This document shows, piece by piece, positions 26,494 to 35,155 of a stretch of 64,000 nucleotides of DNA. The notes beneath the pieces were generated by a model, which saw nothing but the letters and a program-made list of their open reading frames with translations, was not told the DNA's origin and did no database searches. This DNA comes from Glaciecola sp048820975 (GTDB taxonomy: Bacteria > Pseudomonadota > Gammaproteobacteria > Enterobacterales > Alteromonadaceae). Each line of letters opens with the position of its first letter. The first letter of the stretch is position 1. A program made the position numbers and the translations under genes. Where the stretch lies: contig NZ_JBMEUF010000002.1 in assembly GCF_048820975.1 (NCBI RefSeq), forward strand, positions 558,001 to 622,000, read 5' to 3'.

Positions 26494-27996
26494 ATGTCTA
26501 AAAAGCCTACTCTTACTACCTCTGCAGGCGCACCGGTACCTACAAATGAAACTACACTCACGGCAGGAGAACATGGCCCGTCACTGTTACAAGATTACCA
26601 ACTCCTTGAAAAACTTGCACACCAAAACCGCGAACGCATACCTGAACGCGCGGTGCATGCCAAAGGTTGGGGCGCGCAAGGAAAATTTACAGTTACCCAT
26701 GATATTACCCAATATACTTGCGCTGATATGTTCAGTGAAATAGGTAAAGAAACCGAAGTATTGAGCCGTTGGTCAACGGTAGCGGGTGAGTCAGGCGCGG
26801 CCGATACTGAGCGTGATGTGCGTGGCTTTAGCCTTAAGTTTTATACCGAGCAAGGCAATTGGGACATGGTGGGAAACAATACTCCGGTGTTTTTTGTACG
26901 CGATGCTTACAAGTTTCCTGATTTTATTCGAACGCAAAAACGCCACCCAAAAACCAATTTACGCTCACCAGAAGCCATGTTTGACTTCTGGGCAGCGCAA
27001 CCTGAGTCAGTGCATCAGGTAACAATATTGATGTCAGATCGTGGTATCCCCACCAGCCCTATGCATATGAATGGCTACGGTAGCCACACTTTTAGTATGT
27101 ATAACGACAAGGGCGAGCGCTTTTGGGTAAAGTTTCACTTCAAAACTCAGCAAGGCCATAAGCACTATACGAATGAAGAATCAGAAGCCTTAATTGGCAA
27201 AACCCGTGAAGCGTATCAAGAGACTCTTTATAACGCCATTGATGAGGGTAGCTTCCCTAAATGGACCTTGTTCATTCAAGTAATGCCTGAAACCGAAGCG
27301 GGCAAACAAAATTACAATCCTTTTGATGTTACTAAAGTGTGGCCTCATGATGATTACCCCTTAATTGAGGTAGGCGAACTTGAAATGAATAAAAACCCTG
27401 ACAACTATTTTCAGATGGTTGAGAACGCAGCTTATAGCCCTTCAAACATTGTGCCGGGAATCAGCTTTAGCCCTGACAAAATGCTACAAGCGCGTATATT
27501 TTCATATGCTGATGCGCATCGCTACCGCTTAGGTACCCATTATGAAGCATTACCCGCTAACGCGCCTAAAAACGCCAAGGTAAATCATTATCATAAAGAT
27601 GGCTCAATGCGCTTTTTCACCAATGATTTTGATAACGCTGACGCATATTACGAGCCGAATCAGCACAATGGACCTGTGGCCGACGAATCAGTGAAAGAGC
27701 CCCCCCTTCGCATAAATGGCGATGCTGATAGATACAAGCAAGAAACTGAAGAGGCTGATTTTGTGCAACCACGCGCTTTATTTGAAATGTTCTCAAGCGA
27801 ACAAAAACAGCGTATGTACGCAAACTATGCGGCAGCTATGGGGCCATGTTCTGATGAAGTGAAAGAGCGTTGGTATGCGGTACTAAAACGCGTACACCCT
27901 GAGTATGAAGCCGGCGTTCGCAAAGCAAATGAAAAGCTTGATACTGACGTAAACACAGTGCCGATTACTGATAATACGCCACTTGAAGATAAATAA
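26494..27996 (+). CDS. Monofunctional heme catalase (small-subunit, clade 3 type)
   Basis: A 500-residue catalase that removes hydrogen peroxide. Active-site H55 in ERAVHAKGWGA, N128 in GNNTPVFFVRD and heme-ligand Y338 in RIFSYADAHRYRLG are all present. Length and the SRWSTVAGESGAADTERD segment fit small-subunit catalases. The ERAVHA motif differs by one residue from the usual ERVVHA. The ATG at 26494 has AAAAGGAAG upstream. It is transcribed alone, ending in a clear terminator. Peroxide-responsive control by OxyR is likely for the family, but no convincing OxyR site was seen. Confidence 0.96.
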   Translation: MSKKPTLTTSAGAPVPTNETTLTAGEHGPSLLQDYQLLEKLAHQNRERIPERAVHAKGWGAQGKFTVTHDITQYTCADMFSEIGKETEVLSRWSTVAGESGAADTERDVRGFSLKFYTEQGNWDMVGNNTPVFFVRDAYKFPDFIRTQKRHPKTNLRSPEAMFDFWAAQPESVHQVTILMSDRGIPTSPMHMNGYGSHTFSMYNDKGERFWVKFHFKTQQGHKHYTNEESEALIGKTREAYQETLYNAIDEGSFPKWTLFIQVMPETEAGKQNYNPFDVTKVWPHDDYPLIEVGELEMNKNPDNYFQMVENAAYSPSNIVPGISFSPDKMLQARIFSYADAHRYRLGTHYEALPANAPKNAKVNHYHKDGSMRFFTNDFDNADAYYEPNQHNGPVADESVKEPPLRINGDADRYKQETEEADFVQPRALFEMFSSEQKQRMYANYAAAMGPCSDEVKERWYAVLKRVHPEYEAGVRKANEKLDTDVNTVPITDNTPLEDK

Positions 27997-28024
27997 TTAG
28001 CTAAGTAAATAGCCAAATTGATAC

Positions 28025-28055
28025 AAAAAAAGCAGCCCCAAAAGGCTGCTTTTTT
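28025..28055 (+). terminator. Rho-independent terminator after catalase
   Basis: The stem GCAGCC/GGCTGC, extended by A-T pairs, with a six-base loop and a T-run, begins about 30 bases after the catalase stop. The A-run on the other side means it may also serve the convergent small gene. Confidence 0.85.
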
Positions 28056-28079
28056 ATATTTACGCTATATGGCTCGAAC

Positions 28080-28280
28080 TCATTTACTGGGCGTATTTTT
28101 GATTGTTTCTTTAATATTGGCATTGCTCATGCCTGCTAAATCCATAAGATAATCTTTATAGGTTTCATCAAGCTTTTGCCCTTCAAGTAATTCTTTTAAG
28201 CGGGCTTCTTCGTTATTTGCAATAGCGGTTTTAACTGATGCCATTTGTAGAATGGGGCCTGCGTCATCAGAATTTGACAT
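28080..28280 (-). CDS. Small acidic protein of unknown function (66 aa)
   Basis: A 66-residue soluble protein, helical by appearance (ILQMASVKTAIANNEEARLK, KDYLMDLAGMSN), without signal peptide or membrane segment. It is supported as a real gene by a strong ribosome-binding site, AGGAG with 6-base spacing before the ATG at 28280, and by non-overlap with any other gene. It is convergent with catalase. The first helix has a vague ankyrin-like feel, but no repeat can be proven. Confidence 0.6.
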   Translation of the reverse strand: MSNSDDAGPILQMASVKTAIANNEEARLKELLEGQKLDETYKDYLMDLAGMSNANIKETIKNTPSK

Positions 28281-28339
28281 AGTTCACTCCTGTTTTGATT
28301 CACTTATATCGTTAAGTTAAGGGGAAATAAAACTGAACA

Positions 28340-28495
28340 TCATTTATACCCTAACATATCAATAGGGGTTTTTAAGTGATCTTCAACTTCTACCGCTAAT
28401 AATTCACGTATTTGGGCTTCTTCTGCTATCTTGGCAATGCCATTCTTGTGAAAATGGGAGGGTTTATGTGAATGCCCAAAATGTTCCTCTATCAC
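28340..28495 (-). pseudogene. Histidine-rich short open frame, probable gene remnant
   Basis: A 51-codon open frame from GTG at 28495 to TGA at 28340 encodes a strikingly His-rich N-terminus (EEHFGHSHKPSHFHKNG) and a well-behaved amphipathic C-terminus ending DMLGYK. An in-frame TAA lies immediately upstream and there is no ribosome-binding site, so it looks like the 3' remnant of a larger gene; a short intact gene is the alternative. It faces the Zur-like boxes at 28588-28630, so a past zinc role is conceivable. Confidence 0.3.
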
Positions 28496-28587
28496 TTCTT
28501 AAATAGACTGCGCAAAGGCTTTTTACAATGCGCAAACGCCTAAGGGCGGTTATCCAAGTCTTTTTCAGAATTGTGAATCATACGTAT

Positions 28588-28602
28588 TGTTACAATATAC
28601 CA
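28588..28602. promoter_or_regulatory. Zur-box-like palindrome 1 upstream of the MerC-like gene
   Basis: TGTTACAATATACCA matches 13 of 15 positions of the gammaproteobacterial Zur core TGTTATANTATAACA as I recall it. It is one of two such sites in tandem, 28 bases apart. Confidence 0.5.
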
Positions 28603-28615
28603 ACACTTCGATTAA

Positions 28616-28630
28616 TGTTATTATATATCA
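28616..28630. promoter_or_regulatory. Zur-box-like palindrome 2 upstream of the MerC-like gene
   Basis: TGTTATTATATATCA matches 13 of 15 positions of the Zur core and lies about 125 bases before the MerC-like start codon. Paired sites in one promoter are more convincing than either alone. Confidence 0.5.
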
Positions 28631-28755
28631 GTTAGAACAATAGCCGTTTCCTTTGGCTATGACCATGCTTAAGACTCGGGATCGTGACAAGGTTAAGTCC
28701 TTTCCGTTATTCGTTATATGTTCTAAATGCTACAAACAGGAATACATTAAAAAGA

Positions 28756-29157
28756 ATGAATATTTTTAAAAGACTTGCAGGCTGGGCTGATCGCTCAGCT
28801 ATATTTTTATCGTCATTGTGTGTGGTTCACTGTTTGGTACTGCCTGTTGTTTTAATAATACTCCCCACCCTGAGCAGCTTGGCCTACTTTTCTGACGAAC
28901 GTTTTCACGTTTGGATGTTGTTTGGCGTTATACCTATAAGTGTATTCGCTTTGGCCTTTGGTTATTTACACCATAAAAGCTACCGCGTGCTAGCAGTTGC
29001 CTCAATGGGTATTATGATTTTACTGCTGGCCACTCTATTTGGGCATGATGCACTAGGCCACACTGGCGAAATTATTGCGTCGGTTATAGGTTCGCTATTT
29101 ATTGCCTTTGCCCACATTCAAAATTTACGCCAAAGGCAAATGCGGTGCGCTAGCTAA
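28756..29157 (+). CDS. MerC-domain inner-membrane protein
   Basis: A 133-residue protein with four predicted membrane helices. The MerC-type motif SSLCVVHCLVLPVVL (paired Cys flanking VVH in the first helix) is known from the mercury-uptake protein MerC and from many chromosomal relatives not linked to mercury. The ATG at 28756 gives the family's usual short N-terminus; a GTG at 28684 would add 24 unrelated residues. No merR, merA or merT is present. Two Zur-like boxes upstream and the zinc-transport-like genes next door suggest a zinc role. It ends 6 bases from the convergent permease gene. Confidence 0.78.
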   Translation: MNIFKRLAGWADRSAIFLSSLCVVHCLVLPVVLIILPTLSSLAYFSDERFHVWMLFGVIPISVFALAFGYLHHKSYRVLAVASMGIMILLLATLFGHDALGHTGEIIASVIGSLFIAFAHIQNLRQRQMRCAS

Positions 29158-29163
29158 GGCGCT

Positions 29164-30405
29164 TTATTTGCCCGAAAGCTGCACAAATAAAGCATTTCTA
29201 TATGCTTCAAGCCCCGGTAAAATAGATACAACTACGGTTGCCGCTAGTACAAATCCCGTCATACTCAGAAGCTCGGGCGATAAAATATCACTACTTAAGA
29301 ACAAACCAAATTCTGACGCCAACCAAGTTTCTAAACCAACTAAAGCAAGGCTTAGCCCTAACATAGCTGCGCCAATAGAAAGGCTAACCAAAATCAGTGC
29401 CTCAAGTAAAATTAGCAAAAGAATCGTTGTAGGCCCTGCTCCTAATACTCTAAACACCGCAATTTCGGCTTTGCGCTCATTCATAGAGGCCAATAACATA
29501 GTTGATAAACCAATTAATGACGAAACAAGCACTAATGCGGCAATCACTCTCAGTAAGTTTTCTACCGTAGCCATAAGGGTCCAAAGTTCAGCCATTGCCA
29601 CGCCAGGCAATACAGCCATTAGGCGATCATCGGGGTAGTTATTAATGTTTCGCTGCAAAGTGAAGGTTGCAAATTTACTGTTTAAACCAAGCATCACACC
29701 GGTCACGCTGGTAGGTGTAGGTGATAATTCACTCGGATTAGCCACAACTTGCGCTAGGGCTTTAGATGATAAATGAATGGCATCAATGGCTGGCAAACTC
29801 ACATGTACGGTTTTGTCAATTGGCGTACCCGTTGCACTGATAATTCCGCTAATAGTGAAGGGGGCTTTATCATGGTTGGTAAAACTTGTTGAGCCAATAC
29901 CGTGGGCAATCACTATTTTATCCCCTACTTGGTAATTCAGCGCTTTAGCTACATCGGCCCCTATTACTGCTTCAAATAGCGTTTCAAAGGCTCTGCCGTC
30001 TTCAAAGCCTAGTGCTTGCTTGTTTCCATATTTATAATGCTCAAAATAACCGTCATTGGTTCCCATTACTCTAAAGCCACGATGCGAATCCCCCAAGGAA
30101 ATAGGGATAGCCCATTTTACTAGTTCATGATCACGCAGCATTTCATAACTTTCATAATCTATATTGTTGGTAGGGCTGCCCATTCTAAAAACAGTATACA
30201 AAAGCAAATTTAGTTGGCCACTAGGCGCCCCTACTATTAGGTCAACACCCGATATTGTTCGGTTAAAACTTTCTTTTGCTTGCAAGCGAATATGCTCAAC
30301 ACTTAGTAATACCATAATACTAATGGTAAGCGACAAAAACGTGAGCACTACCGTTTTTTTGCGGCTTAGGAGGCTAAACCAAGCAACTGATAGTAGCGTA
30401 TTCAT
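29164..30405 (-). CDS. ABC transporter permease (FtsX/MacB/LolE-type), ZrgA-linked
   Basis: A 413-residue permease with one N-terminal helix (about residues 18-36), a large periplasmic MacB-PCD-like domain, and three C-terminal helices typical of FtsX-family permeases (LASMNERKAEIAVFRVLGAG is the diagnostic loop). Its ATG overlaps the ATPase gene stop, with a strong AAAAGGAGG ribosome-binding site, so the two are translationally coupled. Such permeases work in mechanotransmission or extraction rather than classical import. In Vibrio the Zrg zinc system combines the same kind of genes, so a part in zinc acquisition is the best guess. Confidence 0.85.
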   Translation of the reverse strand: MNTLLSVAWFSLLSRKKTVVLTFLSLTISIMVLLSVEHIRLQAKESFNRTISGVDLIVGAPSGQLNLLLYTVFRMGSPTNNIDYESYEMLRDHELVKWAIPISLGDSHRGFRVMGTNDGYFEHYKYGNKQALGFEDGRAFETLFEAVIGADVAKALNYQVGDKIVIAHGIGSTSFTNHDKAPFTISGIISATGTPIDKTVHVSLPAIDAIHLSSKALAQVVANPSELSPTPTSVTGVMLGLNSKFATFTLQRNINNYPDDRLMAVLPGVAMAELWTLMATVENLLRVIAALVLVSSLIGLSTMLLASMNERKAEIAVFRVLGAGPTTILLLILLEALILVSLSIGAAMLGLSLALVGLETWLASEFGLFLSSDILSPELLSMTGFVLAATVVVSILPGLEAYRNALFVQLSGK

Positions 30406-31148
30406 AAATCACCTCCTTTTTGTAAGTCGCCGTTGCTTGTTTGCTTATAGGCTAATGAGGCACTATTTAGTGTCATTAAATCTACTTTACGCTCAAAGTA
30501 TTCTCCTAGCGCGGTGTCATGACTTACAAATATTAAACTGGTGTTGGACTCACTACACATTTGCATAAGCAATTGCATGAAGGCATCACGCGCTGACGCA
30601 TCAAGGGCAGAGGTAGGCTCATCAACTAAAAGAAGCTTAGGCTCATTAACAAGCGCTCGTGCTATGGCTACTCGTTGTTGTTGCCCTACGCTTAATTGTG
30701 CGACCTGCTTGTGCAGTATGCTTGATGGCAAGTTAAGCGCACTTATCAAATTGCGCGCGCGCTGTTGTAAGTTTTCACTGCCTTGTGACTTAGCAAAATA
30801 AGCGGCTAATTGAATATTTTTATAAACACTGAGGTACGGGATAAGATTAAATTTTTGAAATACCACGCCAATGTTCTGCGCTCTGAATGTGTCTCGCTTA
30901 GTATTTGAAAGCTCTGTGATATTTTCGCCGAATAGGGAAATATGACCACTGCTTGGCTGTAATATTCCACAAAGAAGATTCAGCAAGGTAGTTTTGCCCG
31001 AGCCTGAATCACCATACAAAAACACCCGTTCACCTTGCGCTAACTGCCAGCTTTCAATGCTTAGAACATTGGTATTTTCACTTAAACGTTTTTTTTGCTT
31101 CTCATAAGAATACTGTACATCGAGTATTTCAACCGCCAAAACCGACAT
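30402..31148 (-). CDS. ABC transporter ATP-binding protein (LolD/MacB-type), ZrgA-linked
   Basis: A 248-residue ATPase with Walker A GDSGSGKTT, Q-loop in VVFQKFNLIPYLSVYKN, signature LSVGQQQRVAIARAL, Walker B LLLVDEPTSALD and the switch His in FVSHD. It belongs to the LolD/MacB group that partners FtsX-type permeases. A GGAG ribosome-binding site precedes the ATG at 31148. It overlaps the permease gene by 4 bases, forming one operon that starts downstream of the ZrgA-like gene. Confidence 0.92.
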   Translation of the reverse strand: MSVLAVEILDVQYSYEKQKKRLSENTNVLSIESWQLAQGERVFLYGDSGSGKTTLLNLLCGILQPSSGHISLFGENITELSNTKRDTFRAQNIGVVFQKFNLIPYLSVYKNIQLAAYFAKSQGSENLQQRARNLISALNLPSSILHKQVAQLSVGQQQRVAIARALVNEPKLLLVDEPTSALDASARDAFMQLLMQMCSESNTSLIFVSHDTALGEYFERKVDLMTLNSASLAYKQTSNGDLQKGGDL

Positions 31149-31394
31149 CTGTAAAGCTCCATTTATTGTTTGTGATGTTAAGTGAACAAACTAATATTCG
31201 TATTCTCAACATTGTATCTTAATAAAGCACATGCAGCATTGCACTGACCGAATTAATAATGACGAAGCAAAAATTTGGACAACTTTTTACGCCACTGTAG
31301 CGTCTATTTTCATGTTGCTTGGCTACATTTTTCATGCTGGCGCTTACACATAAAAAAGGGGCAATAGTGTTGTTTAGTTGTAAATTAGCCTTGC

Positions 31395-31916
31395 TTAAAA
31401 TACCAGTGTTGGGTCATCGGCATCAATTTCTTTCATGCCTTGCGCTGATTGCGTGATCCACTGCGCTTCAAGCGCGCTTAAAGATAGCGCTAAATCAAAC
31501 AAGGTAATACTGACACTTTCAATACTGTTTTCGCACTTAAGTATATAAGCGAAATTTACATCGCTATGACTGTTTTCATTTTCATTCCCATCGTGATGCT
31601 CGCCGTGTTTATCATGTTCATAAATATCACTAAGGGAGTGCTCGGTTTCAACAAGGCTACAGCTTTTAGGTAAGCTTAGTACGTGTTCGTAACCCTCAAC
31701 ACTTGAAATAAACGAAGCTACCTTTGCTTTTTGTTCCACCGTTTCAGGCTTATGCTCAAAGCCAAGTACATCGGCCGCAGGTAGCATAAATTCAAAACGC
31801 CACTTGTCGTTTTCTTGCGCTACCAGCAATTGCCCTTCACCATGAACATGCGCCTGCCCATTAGCGTTTAAGCTAATTAGCGCAGCAATAGTGCTGATTA
31901 AGAAATATTTACCCAT
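31395..31916 (-). CDS. zrgA: ZrgA-like periplasmic zinc-binding protein (DUF2796)
   Basis: A 173-residue exported protein: signal peptide (FLISTIAALISLNANG), then the DUF2796 hallmark AHVHGEGQLLVAQE and FEFMLPAADVLGFEHKPET. A His/Asp-rich loop in the middle (YEHDKHGEHHDGNENENSHS) is suited to metal binding. In Vibrio cholerae the DUF2796 protein ZrgA is part of a Zur-repressed zinc uptake system. The ABC ATPase and permease genes follow 246 bases downstream on the same strand. The ATG has an AAGGAG ribosome-binding site, and a Zur-like half-site lies about 80 bases upstream. Confidence 0.82.
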   Translation of the reverse strand: MGKYFLISTIAALISLNANGQAHVHGEGQLLVAQENDKWRFEFMLPAADVLGFEHKPETVEQKAKVASFISSVEGYEHVLSLPKSCSLVETEHSLSDIYEHDKHGEHHDGNENENSHSDVNFAYILKCENSIESVSITLFDLALSLSALEAQWITQSAQGMKEIDADDPTLVF

Positions 31917-31983
31917 AAAGCCTCTCCTTGATTATTATTGTTGTAGTTGTTAAAACGCATTATGAAAACTTGATTCGCTTATA

Positions 31984-31998
31984 CTGTACAATATAACA
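31984..31998. promoter_or_regulatory. Zur-box-like site upstream of the zrgA-like gene
   Basis: One half (TATAACATATC) fits the Zur palindrome almost exactly; the other half is degenerate. It stands between the divergent zrgA-like and phosphatase genes. Confidence 0.4.
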
Positions 31999-32124
31999 TA
32001 TCACGAGAAAACACCCATAGCGTAAAGCGTTATAAGGCGTTACTGTAAATACACAGAATTATTCGTCGACAAAGTAATCAGTTTACGACCTGATTTTCAT
32101 CTAATAAATCACTAGGAAAAAGTA

Positions 32125-32961
32125 ATGCCTACCAATAATCACTCTAAAAATAACGTGGCTAAGTTCTGCGCACTGGCTCTTCTTTCAATATCAATAACAG
32201 CCTGCGCTAGCAACTCAGCACAATTAACTACAAGCACTGTTAAGCCAGCAGTTGCCAAAGTTAGCCCTCTTCCTATAAGCAACGCAGTTAAGTGGCAAAC
32301 GCAAAGCAAAGAATATGCATTTTTAACAAGTGCTATATATCAACAAGCTACAAACTCGTTAAAGCAATTAGAAACTACACCAAGCAATTGGGTAGTGGTA
32401 ATGGATGTGGATGAAACGGTACTTGATAACAGCGCTTACCAAGTAGGTATTGAACAAAAAGGTGAAAGCTATAGCAGTGCCACATGGGCTAGTTGGGTAG
32501 CAAGCGAAAATGCCACCTTAGTGCCTGGCGTAGCCGGATTCATTCAAGAAGTGTTTGCTAAGGGCGGCAAAGTTGCCTTAATAACCAATAGAAATAAACC
32601 ACTAGATGAACATACTTGGCGTAACTTACTTGCACAAGGTTTACCCCTAAGTGCAGAAAACACCTGCTTAGTAGGGCGCTCTGCCTCTGACAAGTCCGCA
32701 GTAGGCCAAGCAAACATTGTGAATGATAAAGACCTACGCAGGCAACAAGTTATAAACGGCACCGCCGATTGTTACCAAGTAGATGCTAACGCAAAGCCGC
32801 CAAAAGCGTGGGCAGCTAAACAAGCGATTATTATGGAAGTGGGTGACAACATAGAAGATTTCAGCCAAGTGACTCAAGAAGAAGCTGACCTAGATACGCT
32901 AGTACCACAATGGCCACAAAAGCTGATTTTATTGCCTAATCCTATGTATGGATCGTGGTAA
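32125..32961 (+). CDS. Outer-membrane lipoprotein acid phosphatase (class C, P4/5'-nucleotidase family)
   Basis: A 278-residue lipoprotein with signal peptide ending ITACA. It is a HAD-superfamily phosphatase of the lipoprotein e(P4) type: nucleophile D94 and D96 in VMDVDETVLDNSAYQ, motif II in VALITNRNK, and motif III/IV acidic residues in VGDNIEDFS. Haemophilus e(P4) removes phosphate from NMN and other nucleotides for salvage. The ATG at 32125 is preceded by AGGAAAAAG. It is divergent from the zrgA-like gene and convergent with the pilin-like gene. Confidence 0.92.
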   Translation: MPTNNHSKNNVAKFCALALLSISITACASNSAQLTTSTVKPAVAKVSPLPISNAVKWQTQSKEYAFLTSAIYQQATNSLKQLETTPSNWVVVMDVDETVLDNSAYQVGIEQKGESYSSATWASWVASENATLVPGVAGFIQEVFAKGGKVALITNRNKPLDEHTWRNLLAQGLPLSAENTCLVGRSASDKSAVGQANIVNDKDLRRQQVINGTADCYQVDANAKPPKAWAAKQAIIMEVGDNIEDFSQVTQEEADLDTLVPQWPQKLILLPNPMYGSW

Positions 32962-32994
32962 GAATATAGACCAAACAGAAACAAAACAATGTAA

Positions 32995-33018
32995 GCATGG
33001 GTTAATCAACACCCATGC
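32995..33018. terminator. Perfect hairpin between convergent phosphatase and pilin genes
   Basis: GCATGGGT pairs exactly with ACCCATGC across an 8-base loop, 33 bases after the phosphatase stop. It lacks a long T-run, so termination strength is uncertain. Confidence 0.45.
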
Positions 33019-33028
33019 GCAGTTTAGG

Positions 33029-33652
33029 CTATATATTATGTTTCTCTACTGTACCTGCATCGCCACCGTAGGTTTCACCACCAATTGATACCGAATTTAT
33101 ATCTTGAATATAGTAAACAAAATGAGGAAGCGTACCGCTTGAAAAATTGCGGTCATCAATTTTCTTTCCATATGCACAAAACTCTGAATTACCAAATGAG
33201 TTCCACCCTTCCGTTAAGTTAGCAGTAATGCTACTTTGACCAGTTATAGGCTCAGGATCAGCGAACAACGAATTCCACAAGTTAACACAAAACGCTGTGC
33301 CACTGCCGGTACCTGTTGGATAACCACTTGTTGAGTCTATTGCCACGCTAGCGCCCGCCACTTCAATGGGGCTAGTTTCTCTTATTAAATATGCCGCGCG
33401 TACTAATTTGACGCTGCTCGCAAAGGCTGCAGACTCAGCTTCAATAGTCGCAATGTGTGCGTCAGTAGATATGTCAATAAATCTTGGCGCTGCAGTGACC
33501 GCTAATATACCCAAAATAACAATCACAATAATGAGCTCTATTAAGGTGAATCCCTTATTATTCTTGATATTGCGCTTATTAAATAGGTTATTTACTGAGT
33601 CGCCTCTCATCATAAACTTTGTGTCCACTGGATTAAAAAATTGAGTAAACAT
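33029..33652 (-). CDS. Type IV pilin-like (MSHA-family) prepilin
   Basis: A 207-residue prepilin. The class III signal NNKG/FTLIELIIVIVILG with cleavage after G34 and the conserved Glu at mature position 5 (E39) is unmistakable, followed by AVTAAPRFIDIS, typical of MSHA minor pilins and pseudopilins. The C-terminal domain has a possible disulfide pair (FCVNLW, FCAYGK). The leader is long (34 residues) if the ATG at 33652 is used; that start has an AAAGG site, while ATG codons at 33613/33610 would give a 21-residue leader. No pilus assembly genes are nearby, so it is an orphan pilin gene that would rely on machinery elsewhere. Confidence 0.85.
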   Translation of the reverse strand: MFTQFFNPVDTKFMMRGDSVNNLFNKRNIKNNKGFTLIELIIVIVILGILAVTAAPRFIDISTDAHIATIEAESAAFASSVKLVRAAYLIRETSPIEVAGASVAIDSTSGYPTGTGSGTAFCVNLWNSLFADPEPITGQSSITANLTEGWNSFGNSEFCAYGKKIDDRNFSSGTLPHFVYYIQDINSVSIGGETYGGDAGTVEKHNI

Positions 33653-33836
33653 AAAAAATAGCCTTTAGTTTACTTTCACTTATTGTTTTATCGGCAAAAA
33701 TTCACTTTAATTAAGCGTATATTTTGAAATAATTTAAAACTTCCACACCATCTTAAGCAATACAAAACTGAACCAGTTCAAGCCATTAGCGTATAAACTC
33801 AAAATAAATGAACAAGTAAAAGTTGAAGCATCACTT

Positions 33837-34898
33837 ATGGATAAGCAAGTAATTGAGCCTTCAAACGCGCAATTTACGTTTAAATGCAGCCAACTCAAAG
33901 CGCAAAATAATATTCACGAATGCGAGAGTTTTCATGTAACTCGGCGAAAGCGTGGGCGTGGTTTTGAATATTGTTTGCTTGATGGCGCAAAAATTAGCGA
34001 AACAAACGTGCTCAAGCGTTTTAAGACCCTTGTAATTCCTCCTATGTGGCAAGAGGTTCGCATTAGCCTATGTGAACAATCTAAAGTACAAGCCTTTGGT
34101 TATGATCAACGCCAGCGTAAGCAGTATATTTATCATCAGCAGTGGGAGGAGCTTAGGCAGGCAGAGAAATTTGCGCGCTTGGCTGAGTTTGGAAAGCACT
34201 TAGTAGATTTACGAAAAGCATACGTTACAGATTTAGAACGCGCGCAATGGGATTTACAGAAAACCACTGCACTAGCCTTATTGTTGCTAGACCGAACAGG
34301 TATTCGTATAGGTAATAAATCATATAGTACGCAAAACGGCACTATTGGCCTTACTACGCTTAGGCGCAAGCACTTGGAAGAAGACGAATCAGAACTTGCG
34401 TTCTCATTCACCGGCAAGCATGGCAAACAAAGGCATATAGACATTAGCGACCCACAAGCCGGTAAGCTTATTAGCGAAAGTGCGTCTAAGCCGGGTTACC
34501 CCTTGTTTCGCTACAGAATAGGCTCGCACTGGGAAGATTTACTCAGTGACGACGTAAACACAAGGCTGCGAGAACTACTTGATTTTGAGGCCTCAGCCAA
34601 AGACTTTCGAACCTGGACAGGCACACGCTTAGCAATGCAATACGCTCACCAAGCAAGCGTGAAAGCGAATTCAAATAAACGCCGCAAATTCACGGCTTGT
34701 TTAGTCAAATTGGTTGCCCAAGACTTAGGCAATACGCCTGCGGTATGCGAAAAATACTATATTCATCCTAAGGTGCTATCTCATCTGCAAAAGCAGTACA
34801 AAAAAAGCGGGGACTGCAGCGCTTTCGAAAGCTCCGATAATTGGCTCAATACGCAATTATCACCATGCGAAAAAGCGGTGCTCAAAGTTATTTCCTAG
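33837..34898 (+). CDS. DNA topoisomerase IB (poxvirus-like)
   Basis: A 353-residue type IB topoisomerase, the size of bacterial enzymes such as that of Deinococcus. It nicks one DNA strand through a 3'-phosphotyrosine and relaxes supercoils. Catalytic blocks are in order: RTGIRIGNKSYS (Arg at about 157), TGKHGKQRHIDI (Lys at about 194-197), DFRTWTGTRLA (Arg at 258) and the active-site region NTPAVCEKYYIHP with Tyr 308. The enzyme normally acts alone and its gene is alone here. The ribosome-binding site is weak. Confidence 0.93.
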   Translation: MDKQVIEPSNAQFTFKCSQLKAQNNIHECESFHVTRRKRGRGFEYCLLDGAKISETNVLKRFKTLVIPPMWQEVRISLCEQSKVQAFGYDQRQRKQYIYHQQWEELRQAEKFARLAEFGKHLVDLRKAYVTDLERAQWDLQKTTALALLLLDRTGIRIGNKSYSTQNGTIGLTTLRRKHLEEDESELAFSFTGKHGKQRHIDISDPQAGKLISESASKPGYPLFRYRIGSHWEDLLSDDVNTRLRELLDFEASAKDFRTWTGTRLAMQYAHQASVKANSNKRRKFTACLVKLVAQDLGNTPAVCEKYYIHPKVLSHLQKQYKKSGDCSAFESSDNWLNTQLSPCEKAVLKVIS

Positions 34899-35155
34899 GT
34901 CACAATCAACGGCGTACCTTAGCGCTTACACTAGCCTTTGCATAACCTCTGCATAAGCCTTACAAACAACTAACAAAGTGTCAGCTTAATTTACAATCTC
35001 TAGTTTAAAATTTATACAAAACACAACATTAACTCTTAACATCTTGAATTTATGAGTATAAAAATCTGTGGATTAGTTTATGCATAACCCCCTTGTTCTA
35101 GCGTTTTAAACGTTTATTGCTTGCCTAGTAGTTGCCGTTTTATAAGGTAGGTGGT

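Noticed and set aside
28756..29157. Mercury resistance operon
   Set aside because: Only the MerC domain is present; merR, merT, merP and merA are missing, and the promoter has Zur-like rather than MerR-like sites.
33029..33652. Type IV pilus biogenesis cluster
   Set aside because: Only a single prepilin gene is found; no assembly ATPase, platform protein or peptidase is nearby.
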